Assembly (NCBI GenBank): GCA_024742765.1
Contig: JANSXT010000017.1
Location: forward strand, 35,328 to 99,327
Direction of reading: 5' to 3'
Source of the DNA: Phyllobacteriaceae bacterium
Lineage (GTDB): Bacteria > Pseudomonadota > Alphaproteobacteria > Rhizobiales > Rhizobiaceae
DNA length: 64,000 nucleotides
The notes beneath the pieces were generated by a model. It was not told the DNA's origin. It ran no database searches and saw only the letters and a list, made by a program, of their open reading frames with translations. Each line of letters begins with the position of its first letter. Position 1 is the first letter of the stretch. Below are positions 49,006-57,283 of the stretch, in pieces. Made by a program: the position numbers and the translations under genes.

Positions 49006-49914
49006 TTGGCACAAAAAACGATTTCCCACGATGTGGCGATCATTGGCGGCAGCTTTTCCGGGCTCAGCGCGGCGCTTTATCTGGCCCGCGCGCGCCGCAC
49101 CGTGGCGGTCTTCGACCATGGCCGGACACGCAACCGGTTCTCGGCCCATGGCCACGGATTTCTGGGGATGGACGGGCTGTCGCCCGACGAGATGCGCATA
49201 CGCGGACGCAGCGACGTCACCGCCTATCCCACGGTCGATCTGCATGAAACATCTGTCGATGCCGTCGAACCGGACGGCGATGGTTTCCGGCTGACGACCG
49301 GCGCGGGTGCGGCGGTCACCGCGCGTCGGCTCATCCTGGCCTGCGGCATGCGCGACACGCTGCCGCCCATCGACGGACTGGATGCCTGCTGGGGCAAGAC
49401 TGCCGTGCATTGCCCCTATTGCCATGGCTATGAGTTGGCCGACCGGCCGACCGGGGTTCTGATGATCGGCGAAGCGTCGCTGCACCAGGTGCAGTTGTTG
49501 CAGGACTGGACCGATCGGCTGACCCTGTTCACCAACGGTCATGAAGTTGCCGACGACATGCGATCCGAATTGGCCCGAAAGGCGATCGAGATTGTCGATG
49601 GCCCGGTCGCGTCGGTCGAACAGACCGATGGCGCGGTCGAGGCAGTGGTGCTGGCCGGCGGCCGTCGCGTGCCGCTGGATGTGCTCTATCTCGGCTCGCA
49701 GTCCGCCCCGGCCTGTCCGTTCGCCGAAACGCTGGGCTGCGCTTTGGAGGACGGCCCGTTCGGATCGCTCGTGTCGGTCGACGAGATGTTCCAGACGTCG
49801 GTGTCCGGCATTTATGCGACCGGCGATCTGGTGCGGCCGATGTTCAACACCGTTTTCGCCGCAGCCGATGGCGCGATGGCCGGCGTTGCCTGCCACCGGT
49901 CGCTGTTGCAATGA
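49006..49914 (+). CDS. Thioredoxin-reductase-like FAD/NAD(P) oxidoreductase
   Basis: A 302-residue flavoprotein. The FAD motif is VAIIGGSFSGLSAALYLARA, the redox-active pair CPYC lies in AVHCPYCHGYE (about residue 137), and the C-terminal FAD motif is GIYATGDLVRPMFNTVFAAADGAMAG. The usual NADPH motif GxGxxA is degenerate (MIGEASLHQVQL), so its electron donor and partner are unclear. The start is TTG 49006, preceded by GAGGC. Divergence from an Rrf2 regulator suggests stress-responsive control. Confidence 0.85.
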   Translation: MAQKTISHDVAIIGGSFSGLSAALYLARARRTVAVFDHGRTRNRFSAHGHGFLGMDGLSPDEMRIRGRSDVTAYPTVDLHETSVDAVEPDGDGFRLTTGAGAAVTARRLILACGMRDTLPPIDGLDACWGKTAVHCPYCHGYELADRPTGVLMIGEASLHQVQLLQDWTDRLTLFTNGHEVADDMRSELARKAIEIVDGPVASVEQTDGAVEAVVLAGGRRVPLDVLYLGSQSAPACPFAETLGCALEDGPFGSLVSVDEMFQTSVSGIYATGDLVRPMFNTVFAAADGAMAGVACHRSLLQ

Positions 49915-49919
49915 CGACA

Positions 49920-49948
49920 AAGCCCCGGTCGTCGGACCGGGGCTTCTT
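49920..49948. terminator. Bidirectional Rho-independent terminator
   Basis: AAGCCCCGGTC at 49920-49930 pairs perfectly with GACCGGGGCTT at 49935-49945 around a four-base loop. It lies between the converging thioredoxin-reductase-like and rpoH genes. The flanking T tracts are short on both sides. Confidence 0.85.
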
Positions 49949-49980
49949 GTGACTTTGGTGTTCGGCGGCGGGCCGTTTGG

Positions 49981-50889
49981 TCAGCCCGCATGTTCGAGCT
50001 GGGCCGGCGGCGCGTTCAGCTTGGCGGCTGCCGCCACCATCGCCTTTTGCACCTTTTCAAAGGCGCGGACCTCGATCTGGCGGACGCGCTCGCGCGAGAT
50101 GTCGAATTCGCCGGATAGTTCCTCGAGCGTCAGCGGGTCTTCGGACAGGCGCCGGGCCTTGAAGATGCGCTGTTCGCGCTCGTTGAGAACCTCCATCGCA
50201 TCGCGCAGCATGGTGCGGCGATGGTCCAGTTCATCCTCTTCGATCAGCATCTGCTCCTGGCTGTCGCTTTCATCGACAAGCCAGTCCTGCCACTGGCCGC
50301 TTTCGCCCTCGGCCGCGCGGATCGGTGCGTTCAGCGACGCATCGCCGCCAAGGCGCTGGTTCATCGACAGAACCTCCTCCTCGGAGACCTGAAGGTCGGT
50401 CGCGATCTTCTTGACCTGCTCTTCGTTCAGATCGGCATCGCCGAGCGCCTGGATGCGGCTCTTGGCCTTGCGCAGGTTGAAGAACAACCGCTTCTGGTTG
50501 GCCGTGGTGCCCATCTTCACAAGGCTCCACGAGCGCAGGACATATTCCTGGATCGATGCCTTGATCCACCACATCGCATAGGTGGCGAGGCGGAAACCGC
50601 GCTCGGGGTCGAACTTCTTGACGGCCTGCATCAGGCCGACATTGCCTTCGGAAACCACTTCGCCCATCGGCAGGCCGTAGCCGCGATAGCCCATAGCGAT
50701 CTTGGCGACCAGGCGCAGATGCGAGGTCACAAGCTTGTGGGCGGCGTCGGTGTCGTCATGCTCGTGATAACGCTTGGCGAGCATATATTCCTCGTCGGGC
50801 TGCAACATCGGAAAGCGGCGGATTTCCTCCATATACCGCGAAAGTCCGTTACTGCCGCCGGCAAGGCTCGGTAGTGTGTTCTGGGCCAT
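49981..50889 (-). CDS. rpoH: RNA polymerase heat-shock sigma factor RpoH
   Basis: A 302-residue sigma-32. Region 2 includes LVTSHLRLVAKIAMGYRGYGLPMGEVVSEGNVGLMQAVKKFDPERGFRLATYAMWWIKASIQEYVLRSWSLV, and the RpoH box QKRLFFNLR follows. Region 4.2 is TLEELSGEFDISRERVRQIEVRAFEKVQ. The start MAQNTLPSLAGG at 50889 is the rhizobial RpoH start. A sigma-32-like promoter is seen 110 bases upstream. Rhizobia often have two rpoH genes; this one resembles RpoH1, though I cannot distinguish them with certainty. Confidence 0.96.
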   Translation of the reverse strand: MAQNTLPSLAGGSNGLSRYMEEIRRFPMLQPDEEYMLAKRYHEHDDTDAAHKLVTSHLRLVAKIAMGYRGYGLPMGEVVSEGNVGLMQAVKKFDPERGFRLATYAMWWIKASIQEYVLRSWSLVKMGTTANQKRLFFNLRKAKSRIQALGDADLNEEQVKKIATDLQVSEEEVLSMNQRLGGDASLNAPIRAAEGESGQWQDWLVDESDSQEQMLIEEDELDHRRTMLRDAMEVLNEREQRIFKARRLSEDPLTLEELSGEFDISRERVRQIEVRAFEKVQKAMVAAAAKLNAPPAQLEHAG

Positions 50890-50998
50890 GAAAAGCACCC
50901 TTTCTCCCGTGATGGCTCCCGCAGAAATGCGGCGAGCGAGAGGCACAAGCGCCAATTGGATGCACGCCTATGCCGCCGCTGGACGCGGCTTTGCTCTA

Positions 50999-51028
50999 TA
51001 GATGGTGGCGAATGCCAATGATTTCAAG
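50999..51028 (-). promoter_or_regulatory. Heat-shock (sigma-32) type promoter of rpoH
   Basis: On the minus strand CTTGAA (51023-51028) is separated by 15 bases from CACCATCTA (50999-51007), which fits the sigma-32 consensus CTTGAA-N13-15-CCCCATnTA at 14 of 15 fixed or near-fixed positions by my reading. It points at rpoH and predicts a leader of about 100 bases, consistent with autoregulation. Confidence 0.65.
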
Positions 51029-51033
51029 TGTTT

Positions 51034-52026
51034 CTAGTTGTCCCTCAAAGCGTTGGCCAATTGCGCCATGTCGGGGGGCATGGCGGCTTCAAACCGCATG
51101 AGTTCGCCGGTCGTCGGATGGATGAAGGCCAGTATCGCCGCATGCAGGGCCTGTCGGCCGAGTGCGTCGACCGCCATATGGGCCGGTTCGGGCAGCGTGC
51201 GGGCCTTGGAGCGAAAGCCCGCGCCATAGACATCGTCGCCGATCAGCGGATGGCCGATATGGGCCATATGGACGCGGATCTGGTGGGTGCGGCCGGTTTC
51301 CAGCGTGCAGGCGACAAGGCTTGCAACGGGTTTCGCCTCCGGGCCGAACCGCGCTTCCACCGAAAAGCGGGTGACCGCGTGACGCGCATCGGGCTGGCTT
51401 TCGGAGACGACGGCCTGTTTGGTCCGGTCGCTGCCCGACCGGCCCAGATGGGTTTTGATCGTGCCCGCTTTTCGGTCCGGCGCGCCCCAGACCAGCGCCT
51501 GATAGGCCCGTTCCATCGGGCCGGTGCGGCCATGGTCGGCAAACTGGGCGGACAGGTGCGCGTGGGCGGCGTCGGTCTTGGCAACGACCATGACGCCGCT
51601 CGTGTCCTTGTCCAGCCGATGCACGATGCCGGGACGTTTGACCCCTCCAATGCCCGACAACGTGTCGCCGCAATGGTGGATCAGCGCGTTGACCAAGGTA
51701 CCGGTCGGGTTGCCGGCGCCGGGATGGACGACCATGCCGGCCGGCTTGTCGATGACGATCAGCGCATCGTCCTCGTAAAGCACCGACAAAGGGATCGCCT
51801 CGGCCTGCGGTTCGGGGTCTTCGGGCGGCGGCAGGTCAACGCGCGCGATGTCGCCGGCCTCGACGCGGCGTTTGGCTTCCTTTGCGACCGCGCCGTTCAG
51901 CGTCACGTGCCCCTGTTCGATCAGCGTCTTGAGGCGGCTGCGCGAGACCGTCCCCTCCAACACCGCGGCGAGAAACCGGTCGAGGCGCTGGCCGGCATCG
52001 TCCGGTCCGGCGGTCACGTCTTCCAT
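51034..52026 (-). CDS. RluA/RluD-family pseudouridine synthase
   Basis: A 330-residue synthase converting uridine to pseudouridine in 23S rRNA. An N-terminal S4 RNA-binding domain (about 14-65; QRLDRFLAAVLEGTVSRSRLKTLIEQGHVTLNG) precedes the catalytic domain with the active-site Asp in GIVHRLDKDTSGVMVVAKT (about residue 145). The end reads LIGDDVYGAGF. Length and S4 domain favour RluD. ATG 52026 is the natural start. It is divergent from the small membrane protein gene at 52106. Confidence 0.92.
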   Translation of the reverse strand: MEDVTAGPDDAGQRLDRFLAAVLEGTVSRSRLKTLIEQGHVTLNGAVAKEAKRRVEAGDIARVDLPPPEDPEPQAEAIPLSVLYEDDALIVIDKPAGMVVHPGAGNPTGTLVNALIHHCGDTLSGIGGVKRPGIVHRLDKDTSGVMVVAKTDAAHAHLSAQFADHGRTGPMERAYQALVWGAPDRKAGTIKTHLGRSGSDRTKQAVVSESQPDARHAVTRFSVEARFGPEAKPVASLVACTLETGRTHQIRVHMAHIGHPLIGDDVYGAGFRSKARTLPEPAHMAVDALGRQALHAAILAFIHPTTGELMRFEAAMPPDMAQLANALRDN

Positions 52027-52105
52027 TTTTCCGCGTTCCTCTGTAGGGCAGGGCGATTGTCGGCCGGTGCTATCGGGCGCCGGCGCCGCACGCAACAGGA
52101 CAGAC

Positions 52106-52471
52106 ATGAACCAATTGCCGCTAGAGCTTGCCGAAGAGGCGCCGCTTGATCCCGCCGCCGAGCGCGTGCGGCGCAAGATGGTGCGGCTTCTGGCCGTGTC
52201 GATCGGCATCATGTTCATCGGCGTTTTTGCCGTGCTGGCGGCCATCGTCTGGCAGTTGGGTGAGGCGACGACACCCTCGCTGACCGCCGGCGACCTGATC
52301 GTGCCGGACGGGTTTTCGGTTCTCGAAAGCGATCTGGCGGCCGATGCCATCCTGCTGCGTGGTACCGTGACGGACGGATCGCAGCGCGTTCTGATCTTCG
52401 ATCGCGCGTCCGGAGAGATGACCGGCGACTTCACGATCGGTTCGCTTGCGGGCGCCGCGTCCGACCAATAG
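52106..52471 (+). CDS. Small single-pass membrane protein, unknown function
   Basis: A 121-residue protein with one N-terminal transmembrane helix (LLAVSIGIMFIGVFAVLAAIVWQL, about residues 28-51), a short cytoplasmic head and a periplasmic beta-rich tail (DLIVPDGFSVLESDLAADAILLRGTVTDGSQRVLIFDRASGEMTG). It resembles DUF6476-type proteins seen in alphaproteobacteria, an assignment from memory. ATG 52106 has CAGGACAG upstream. It is divergent from the pseudouridine synthase. Confidence 0.6.
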   Translation: MNQLPLELAEEAPLDPAAERVRRKMVRLLAVSIGIMFIGVFAVLAAIVWQLGEATTPSLTAGDLIVPDGFSVLESDLAADAILLRGTVTDGSQRVLIFDRASGEMTGDFTIGSLAGAASDQ

Positions 52472-52565
52472 CGGACAGGCTGTCGCAATTTCGACAACAA
52501 GTTTGTCGTCAACGCCAAATTGATTTCATTGTCCCCCTTTACAACCGGGGGCCATCTTCGATTTG

Positions 52566-53720
52566 ATGCATGCCATCGCTGGCACCGACATTCAGGCCGG
52601 CATCCGGGTTCAACAAGCGGAGTGGACAGCCATTTCCAGAGGCGCATCAGTCAAGTTCGACAGTGTTCAGAAAAGCTATGACGGCGAAACGCTTGTCGTC
52701 AAAGATCTCAATCTCGATATCGCCCGCGGCGAATTCCTGACGATGCTTGGGCCTTCGGGGTCCGGCAAGACCACATGCCTGATGATGCTGGCCGGATTCG
52801 AGCCGGCCACACATGGCGAAATCTATCTCAACGATCAGGGCATCAACAATGTGCCGCCGCACAAGCGCGGCATCGGCATGGTGTTCCAGAACTATGCGCT
52901 GTTTCCGCACATGTCGGTGGCCGAGAACCTGGCCTTTCCGCTGCAGGTGCGCGGCATGGCCAAGGCCGAGCAGGAAGACCGCATCCGCCGCGCGCTCGAC
53001 ATGGTCGAACTGGGCGCCTTTGGCAGCCGGCGGCCGGCGCAGCTTTCCGGCGGCCAGCAGCAGCGCGTCGCGGTGGCCCGGGCGCTCGTCTTCGATCCCG
53101 AACTGGTGCTGATGGACGAGCCGCTGGGCGCGCTCGACAAGCAGTTGCGCGAGCAGATGCAGTACGAGATCAAGCACATTCACGAAAATCTCGGCGTCAC
53201 CATCGTTTATGTCACGCACGACCAGACCGAGGCGCTGACCATGTCCGACCGCGTGGCGGTCTTCAATGACGGGGTGATCCAGCAGCTCTCGTCGCCTGAC
53301 ACTCTGTACGAAAGCCCGCAAAATTCGTTCGTCGCCCAGTTCATCGGCGAAAACAACAAGTTGTCGGGCGAGGTGGTCGCGCTGGATGGCGCCAATTGCG
53401 AGGTGCGGCTCGACGATGGCACGCTGCTGGTCGCCGATCCGGTCAATGTCAATGGCGCGGGCAGCCGGACGACGGTGTCGCTGCGGCCGGAGCGGATCGA
53501 GCTTGCGCCGTCGGACGAGCCCGAAAACGTGCTCGACGGCAAGATCGAGGAACTGATCTATCTGGGCGATCATATTCGCGTGCGGATGAATGTGGCCGGC
53601 AATGACGAGTTCATCGTCAAGGTGCGCAACCGGCGCGACAAGCGGCCGATTTCCGAGGGCGAAATGGTCAAGGTCGGCTGGGCCGCCTCGGACTGCAAGG
53701 CGCTCGACGCTGTGGCGTGA
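52566..53720 (+). CDS. Polyamine-type ABC transporter ATP-binding protein (PotA-like)
   Basis: A 384-residue ATPase energising the import system encoded downstream. Walker A GPSGSGKTT (about 68-76), Q-loop VFQNYALFPHM, signature LSGGQQQRVAVARAL, Walker B LVLMDEPLGALD and switch His in VTHDQTEAL are all present. A C-terminal TOBE domain (about 290-380; VSLRPERIELAPSDEPENVLDGKIEELIYLGDHIRVRM) is of the PotA/spermidine-putrescine type. The N-terminal 30 residues are not family-like, so the true start may be internal near SVKFDSVQKSYDG. It heads a four-gene operon. Confidence 0.92.
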   Translation: MHAIAGTDIQAGIRVQQAEWTAISRGASVKFDSVQKSYDGETLVVKDLNLDIARGEFLTMLGPSGSGKTTCLMMLAGFEPATHGEIYLNDQGINNVPPHKRGIGMVFQNYALFPHMSVAENLAFPLQVRGMAKAEQEDRIRRALDMVELGAFGSRRPAQLSGGQQQRVAVARALVFDPELVLMDEPLGALDKQLREQMQYEIKHIHENLGVTIVYVTHDQTEALTMSDRVAVFNDGVIQQLSSPDTLYESPQNSFVAQFIGENNKLSGEVVALDGANCEVRLDDGTLLVADPVNVNGAGSRTTVSLRPERIELAPSDEPENVLDGKIEELIYLGDHIRVRMNVAGNDEFIVKVRNRRDKRPISEGEMVKVGWAASDCKALDAVA

Positions 53721-53819
53721 GCGCAATCGGAATTGACCGCGGGCAGTGGTGCCCGTGGCAATGGGGACAGCGCGTTCGGCCAACCGCCGGAGCTGTCCCG
53801 GACAAAAAGGGAGCAATCG

Positions 53820-54962
53820 ATGAAACTCAAGACACTTCTCATGGCGACCGCGGCGGCTGGCGTTCTGGCTTCGCCGGCGTTCGCCGAAGGCGATATGTCG
53901 CTTGCCGAGGCGCCGTGCGAAAACTGCGCCGACGAATTGACCGTCGTTTCCTGGGGCGGCGCTTATCAGACGTCGCAGATCAAGGCCTATTCGGAGCCCT
54001 ATGCGGAAGCCACGGGCGTGACCTTCGTTTGGGACGAATCCTCGGCCGAGGCCGTGGCCAAGCTTCGCGCCATGAGCGAAGCCGGCAACGTGACCTGGGA
54101 CGTTGTCGACGTGGTGGCATCGGATGCCATCCGCCTGTGCGACGAGGGTCTTGCGATCGAGATTGATGGCGCGACCGAATTGGCCCCCGCGCCGGACGGT
54201 ACGTCGGCTGACGATGATTTCGGCGTGCTGCGCGTCAACGAGTGTTTCGTGCCGCAGATCGTCTATTCGACGACGTTCGGCTATCGCACCGATGTCGCCG
54301 AGTGGAATGGTGCTGTGCCTGACGACATCTGCGACATCTTCGATCTGGAAGCCTTCCCGGGCAAACGGTCGCTGCAGCGCCGTCCGATCGACAATATGGA
54401 ATGGGCGACCTACTGCAACGGCACGCCGAAGGACGAAATCTACGACGTGTTGAGCACCGACGAGGGCATCGCAGCCGCGCTTGCCAAGCTTGATACGATC
54501 AAGGACGAGGTCGTCTGGTGGACGGCTGGTGCCGAGACGCCGCAGCTTCTGGCCGACGGCGAAGTCGTGATGGGCTCGACCTTCAACGGCCGCCTGTTCT
54601 CGGCAATCGCCGAGCAGGACCAGCCCATCGCCATGATGTGGGACATGCAGTCGTTCGACCTTGACGGCTGGATCATTCCCGAGGGTCTGGATGAGGCACG
54701 CCTCAACCGTGCCAAGCACTTCCTGAAGTTCGCCACCGACACGCAGCGTCTGGCGGACCAGGCCAAGTACATCTCCTATGGCCCGGCCCGCGCTTCGTCC
54801 GCGCCGCTTGTGGGCACCCATGCCGAGCTTGGCATCGACATGGCGCCGCACATGCCGACCGACCCGGCCAATGCCAGCAACGTCCACAATTACGACTACA
54901 CTTGGTGGGCGGACAATCGCGACGACATCGACGCGAAGTTCCAGGCCTGGCTGGTCCAGTAA
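53820..54962 (+). CDS. ABC transporter periplasmic binding protein (PotD-type)
   Basis: A 380-residue binding protein with a signal peptide (KLKTLLMATAAAGVLASPAFA|EG). The PotD-type domain begins DELTVVSWGGAYQTSQIKAYSEPYAEATGVTF. It has a short Cys pair (CENC, about residues 33-36) near the mature N-terminus. Ligand is probably a polyamine or related compound, but the binding residues cannot be assigned with certainty. The operon order ATPase, binding protein, two permeases is complete. A strong stem-loop follows the stop. Confidence 0.9.
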   Translation: MKLKTLLMATAAAGVLASPAFAEGDMSLAEAPCENCADELTVVSWGGAYQTSQIKAYSEPYAEATGVTFVWDESSAEAVAKLRAMSEAGNVTWDVVDVVASDAIRLCDEGLAIEIDGATELAPAPDGTSADDDFGVLRVNECFVPQIVYSTTFGYRTDVAEWNGAVPDDICDIFDLEAFPGKRSLQRRPIDNMEWATYCNGTPKDEIYDVLSTDEGIAAALAKLDTIKDEVVWWTAGAETPQLLADGEVVMGSTFNGRLFSAIAEQDQPIAMMWDMQSFDLDGWIIPEGLDEARLNRAKHFLKFATDTQRLADQAKYISYGPARASSAPLVGTHAELGIDMAPHMPTDPANASNVHNYDYTWWADNRDDIDAKFQAWLVQ

Positions 54963-54976
54963 AACCAATGACAAAA

Positions 54977-55001
54977 GGACACGGCGCCCTGCGCCGTGTC
55001 C
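54977..55001 (+). terminator. Intercistronic stem-loop after the binding-protein gene
   Basis: GGACACGGCGC at 54977-54987 pairs perfectly with GCGCCGTGTCC at 54991-55001 around CCT. There is no immediate T-run, so it is more likely an mRNA-stabilising or partial-termination hairpin that raises binding-protein levels over the permeases. Confidence 0.8.
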
Positions 55002-55055
55002 GCCCCTGATTTTGAAAGCATTTTTTCCAGACTTGAATTTTCAGCGGGGATTGCG

Positions 55056-56345
55056 ATGAGCAGCGCCACCGACACACCGAGCGATGCGATTGCCGGCGAC
55101 GGCATTGTGCGCGCCGCGGACGGAACCCCGCTCAAGCGCAGTCTGGCGCGCGCCTTGCGCCGCGAAAAGCTGCGCTCCTTCCTGCTGATCGCGCCGCTTC
55201 TGGCCTTTGTCGTCATCTCCTTCCTTTTGCCGATCGCCGATATGCTGTTCCGGTCGGTCGAGAACAACATCGTCCAGGACACGATCCCGGAGACCGTGCA
55301 GACGCTGGCCTCTTGGGACGCCGACAGCGGCGAACTGCCCGACGAGCGCGTCTTTGCGGCGCTTTATCAGGACCTGCAGATCGCCGTCGAAAAGCGTATC
55401 CACACCCGGCTCGGCTCGCGCCTGAACTATGAAAAATCCGGCATGTCGGGCCTCTTCCGCAAGACCGGCCGCGACGTGCGCCGGACCGAGGCGGTGGCGC
55501 CTTACAAGGAATGGTTCATCGCCATCGACGAGGACTGGGGCGATATCGAGGTCTGGGCTGTCATAAAGCGCTACAGCCCACCCTATACGCCGGGCTATTT
55601 TCTCAATGCGGTCGATGCGGAACTGACCGCCGAGGGCGCCGCGATGAAGCCGGAGAACGAGCGCATCTATCTGACGCTGTTCTGGCGCACGCTCGTGATG
55701 AGCCTGATGATCACGCTGTCATGTCTGCTGCTCGGCTATCCGATCGGCTATCTCCTCTCACACCTGCCGGCGCGTTCCGCCAACCTTCTTATGATCCTCG
55801 TGCTGCTGCCGTTCTGGACGTCGCTTCTGGTGCGCACGTCGGCCTGGAAGGTGCTCTTGCAGCAACAGGGGGTGATCAACGACTTCCTCGTCTGGATCAA
55901 TCTGATCGACGATGCGGGGCGCCTCGTCATGATCAACAATCAGACCGGCACGATCATCGCCATGACGCACATCCTGTTGCCGTTCATGATCCTGCCGCTC
56001 TATTCGGTGATGCAGACGATCTCGCCATCCTATGTGCGCGCCGCCAAGAGCCTTGGCGCGAGCGACTGGACAGCGTTCTGGCGGGTCTATTTCCCGCAGA
56101 CCGTGCCGGGCATCGGCGCCGGCGCGATCCTCGTCTTCATCCTGGCGATCGGCTACTACATCACGCCCGAACTGGTCGGCGGCACGAGCGGCATCTTCAT
56201 CTCGAACCGCATCGCCTTTCACATCTCGACGAGCCTGAACTGGGGTCTGGCGGCCGCGCTCGGCACCATATTGCTGCTGCTCGTGCTGGCGCTGTTCTAT
56301 GTCTATGACCGCATCGTCGGCATCGACAATGTGAAGCTGGGATAG
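55056..56345 (+). CDS. ABC transporter permease (PotB-like, with large loop)
   Basis: A 429-residue permease. After a basic N-terminus (KRSLARALRREKLRS) and a first helix (FLLIAPLLAFVVISFLLPIADML) there is a periplasmic insertion of about 130 residues (NNIVQDTIPETVQ to NERIYL). The five core helices with the EAA-like coupling motif SLGASDWTAFWRVYFPQTVPGI follow. The large loop is typical of an alphaproteobacterial PotB subgroup. ATG 55056 was chosen over 54996 because GGGGA precedes it. Confidence 0.9.
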   Translation: MSSATDTPSDAIAGDGIVRAADGTPLKRSLARALRREKLRSFLLIAPLLAFVVISFLLPIADMLFRSVENNIVQDTIPETVQTLASWDADSGELPDERVFAALYQDLQIAVEKRIHTRLGSRLNYEKSGMSGLFRKTGRDVRRTEAVAPYKEWFIAIDEDWGDIEVWAVIKRYSPPYTPGYFLNAVDAELTAEGAAMKPENERIYLTLFWRTLVMSLMITLSCLLLGYPIGYLLSHLPARSANLLMILVLLPFWTSLLVRTSAWKVLLQQQGVINDFLVWINLIDDAGRLVMINNQTGTIIAMTHILLPFMILPLYSVMQTISPSYVRAAKSLGASDWTAFWRVYFPQTVPGIGAGAILVFILAIGYYITPELVGGTSGIFISNRIAFHISTSLNWGLAAALGTILLLLVLALFYVYDRIVGIDNVKLG

Positions 56346-56356
56346 GGAGCAAAGCG

Positions 56357-57214
56357 ATGTCGTCCCCCTTGCCGCCCTATGCCTCGACGCTCCAGATCAC
56401 CTGGTTCTACGCGTTCCGGGTCATTTGCGGGCTGATCTTCTTCTTCCTGATCTTCCCGATCCTGGTGATCGTGCCGCTGTCGTTCAACGCGCAGGATTTC
56501 TTCACCTTCACGCCGGAAATGCTGCGCCTCGATCCGGCGGGCTATTCGCTCAAGCACTATGTCGATTTCTTCACCAATCCCGACTGGCAGCAGGCGCTGT
56601 GGAACTCGGTGACGATCGCGCCGGCGGCGACCATCCTTGCGACCGTGCTGGGGACGCTGGCGGCGATCGGCTTGTCCCAGTCGCATGTGCCCTACAAGTC
56701 GGCGATCATGGCGATCCTGATCTCGCCGATGATCGTGCCGCTGATCATTTCGGCGGCGGGCATGTATTTCTTCTATTCGCGGCTCGGTCTTCAGGGGACC
56801 TATATCGGCGTCGTGCTCGCCCATGCGGCGCTCGGCACGCCGTTCGTGATCATCACCGTGACGGCGACACTTGTGGGTTTCGACCGGTCGCTGGTGCGGG
56901 CGGCGGCGAGCATGGGCGCCGATCCGGTGACGACCTTCTTCAAGGTCCAGATGCCGCTGATCATGCCCGGCGTCATTTCCGGGGCGCTGTTCGCCTTCAT
57001 CACATCGTTCGATGAGGTTGTGGTCGTCCTGTTCCTCGGCTCGGCGTCGCAGAAGACGCTGCCATGGCAGATGTTCATCGGCCTGCGCGAGCAGATATCG
57101 CCGACCATTCTTGCGGTCGCCTCGGTGATGGTGGCGCTGTCGATCGTGCTCCTGTTCACGCTGGAAATGCTGCGGCGGCGTTCCGAACGTCTGCGCGGTC
57201 TGTCGCCGGGCTGA
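56357..57214 (+). CDS. ABC transporter permease (PotC-like)
   Basis: A 285-residue second permease with six transmembrane helices. It has FRVICGLIFFFLIFPILVIVPLSF at the start and the EAA motif AAASMGADPVTTFFKVQMPLIMPGVISGA (about residues 187-215). It would pair with the preceding permease in a heterodimer. It follows that gene by 11 bases and closes the operon; the permease-family transporter downstream starts after 69 bases. Confidence 0.9.
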   Translation: MSSPLPPYASTLQITWFYAFRVICGLIFFFLIFPILVIVPLSFNAQDFFTFTPEMLRLDPAGYSLKHYVDFFTNPDWQQALWNSVTIAPAATILATVLGTLAAIGLSQSHVPYKSAIMAILISPMIVPLIISAAGMYFFYSRLGLQGTYIGVVLAHAALGTPFVIITVTATLVGFDRSLVRAAASMGADPVTTFFKVQMPLIMPGVISGALFAFITSFDEVVVVLFLGSASQKTLPWQMFIGLREQISPTILAVASVMVALSIVLLFTLEMLRRRSERLRGLSPG

Positions 57215-57283
57215 GCCCTTTTCCCGGCCTGCCGAAACGGCTAGGTCTGGGCGCATCGATTACGCATTGCGGACCTTGTTCCC

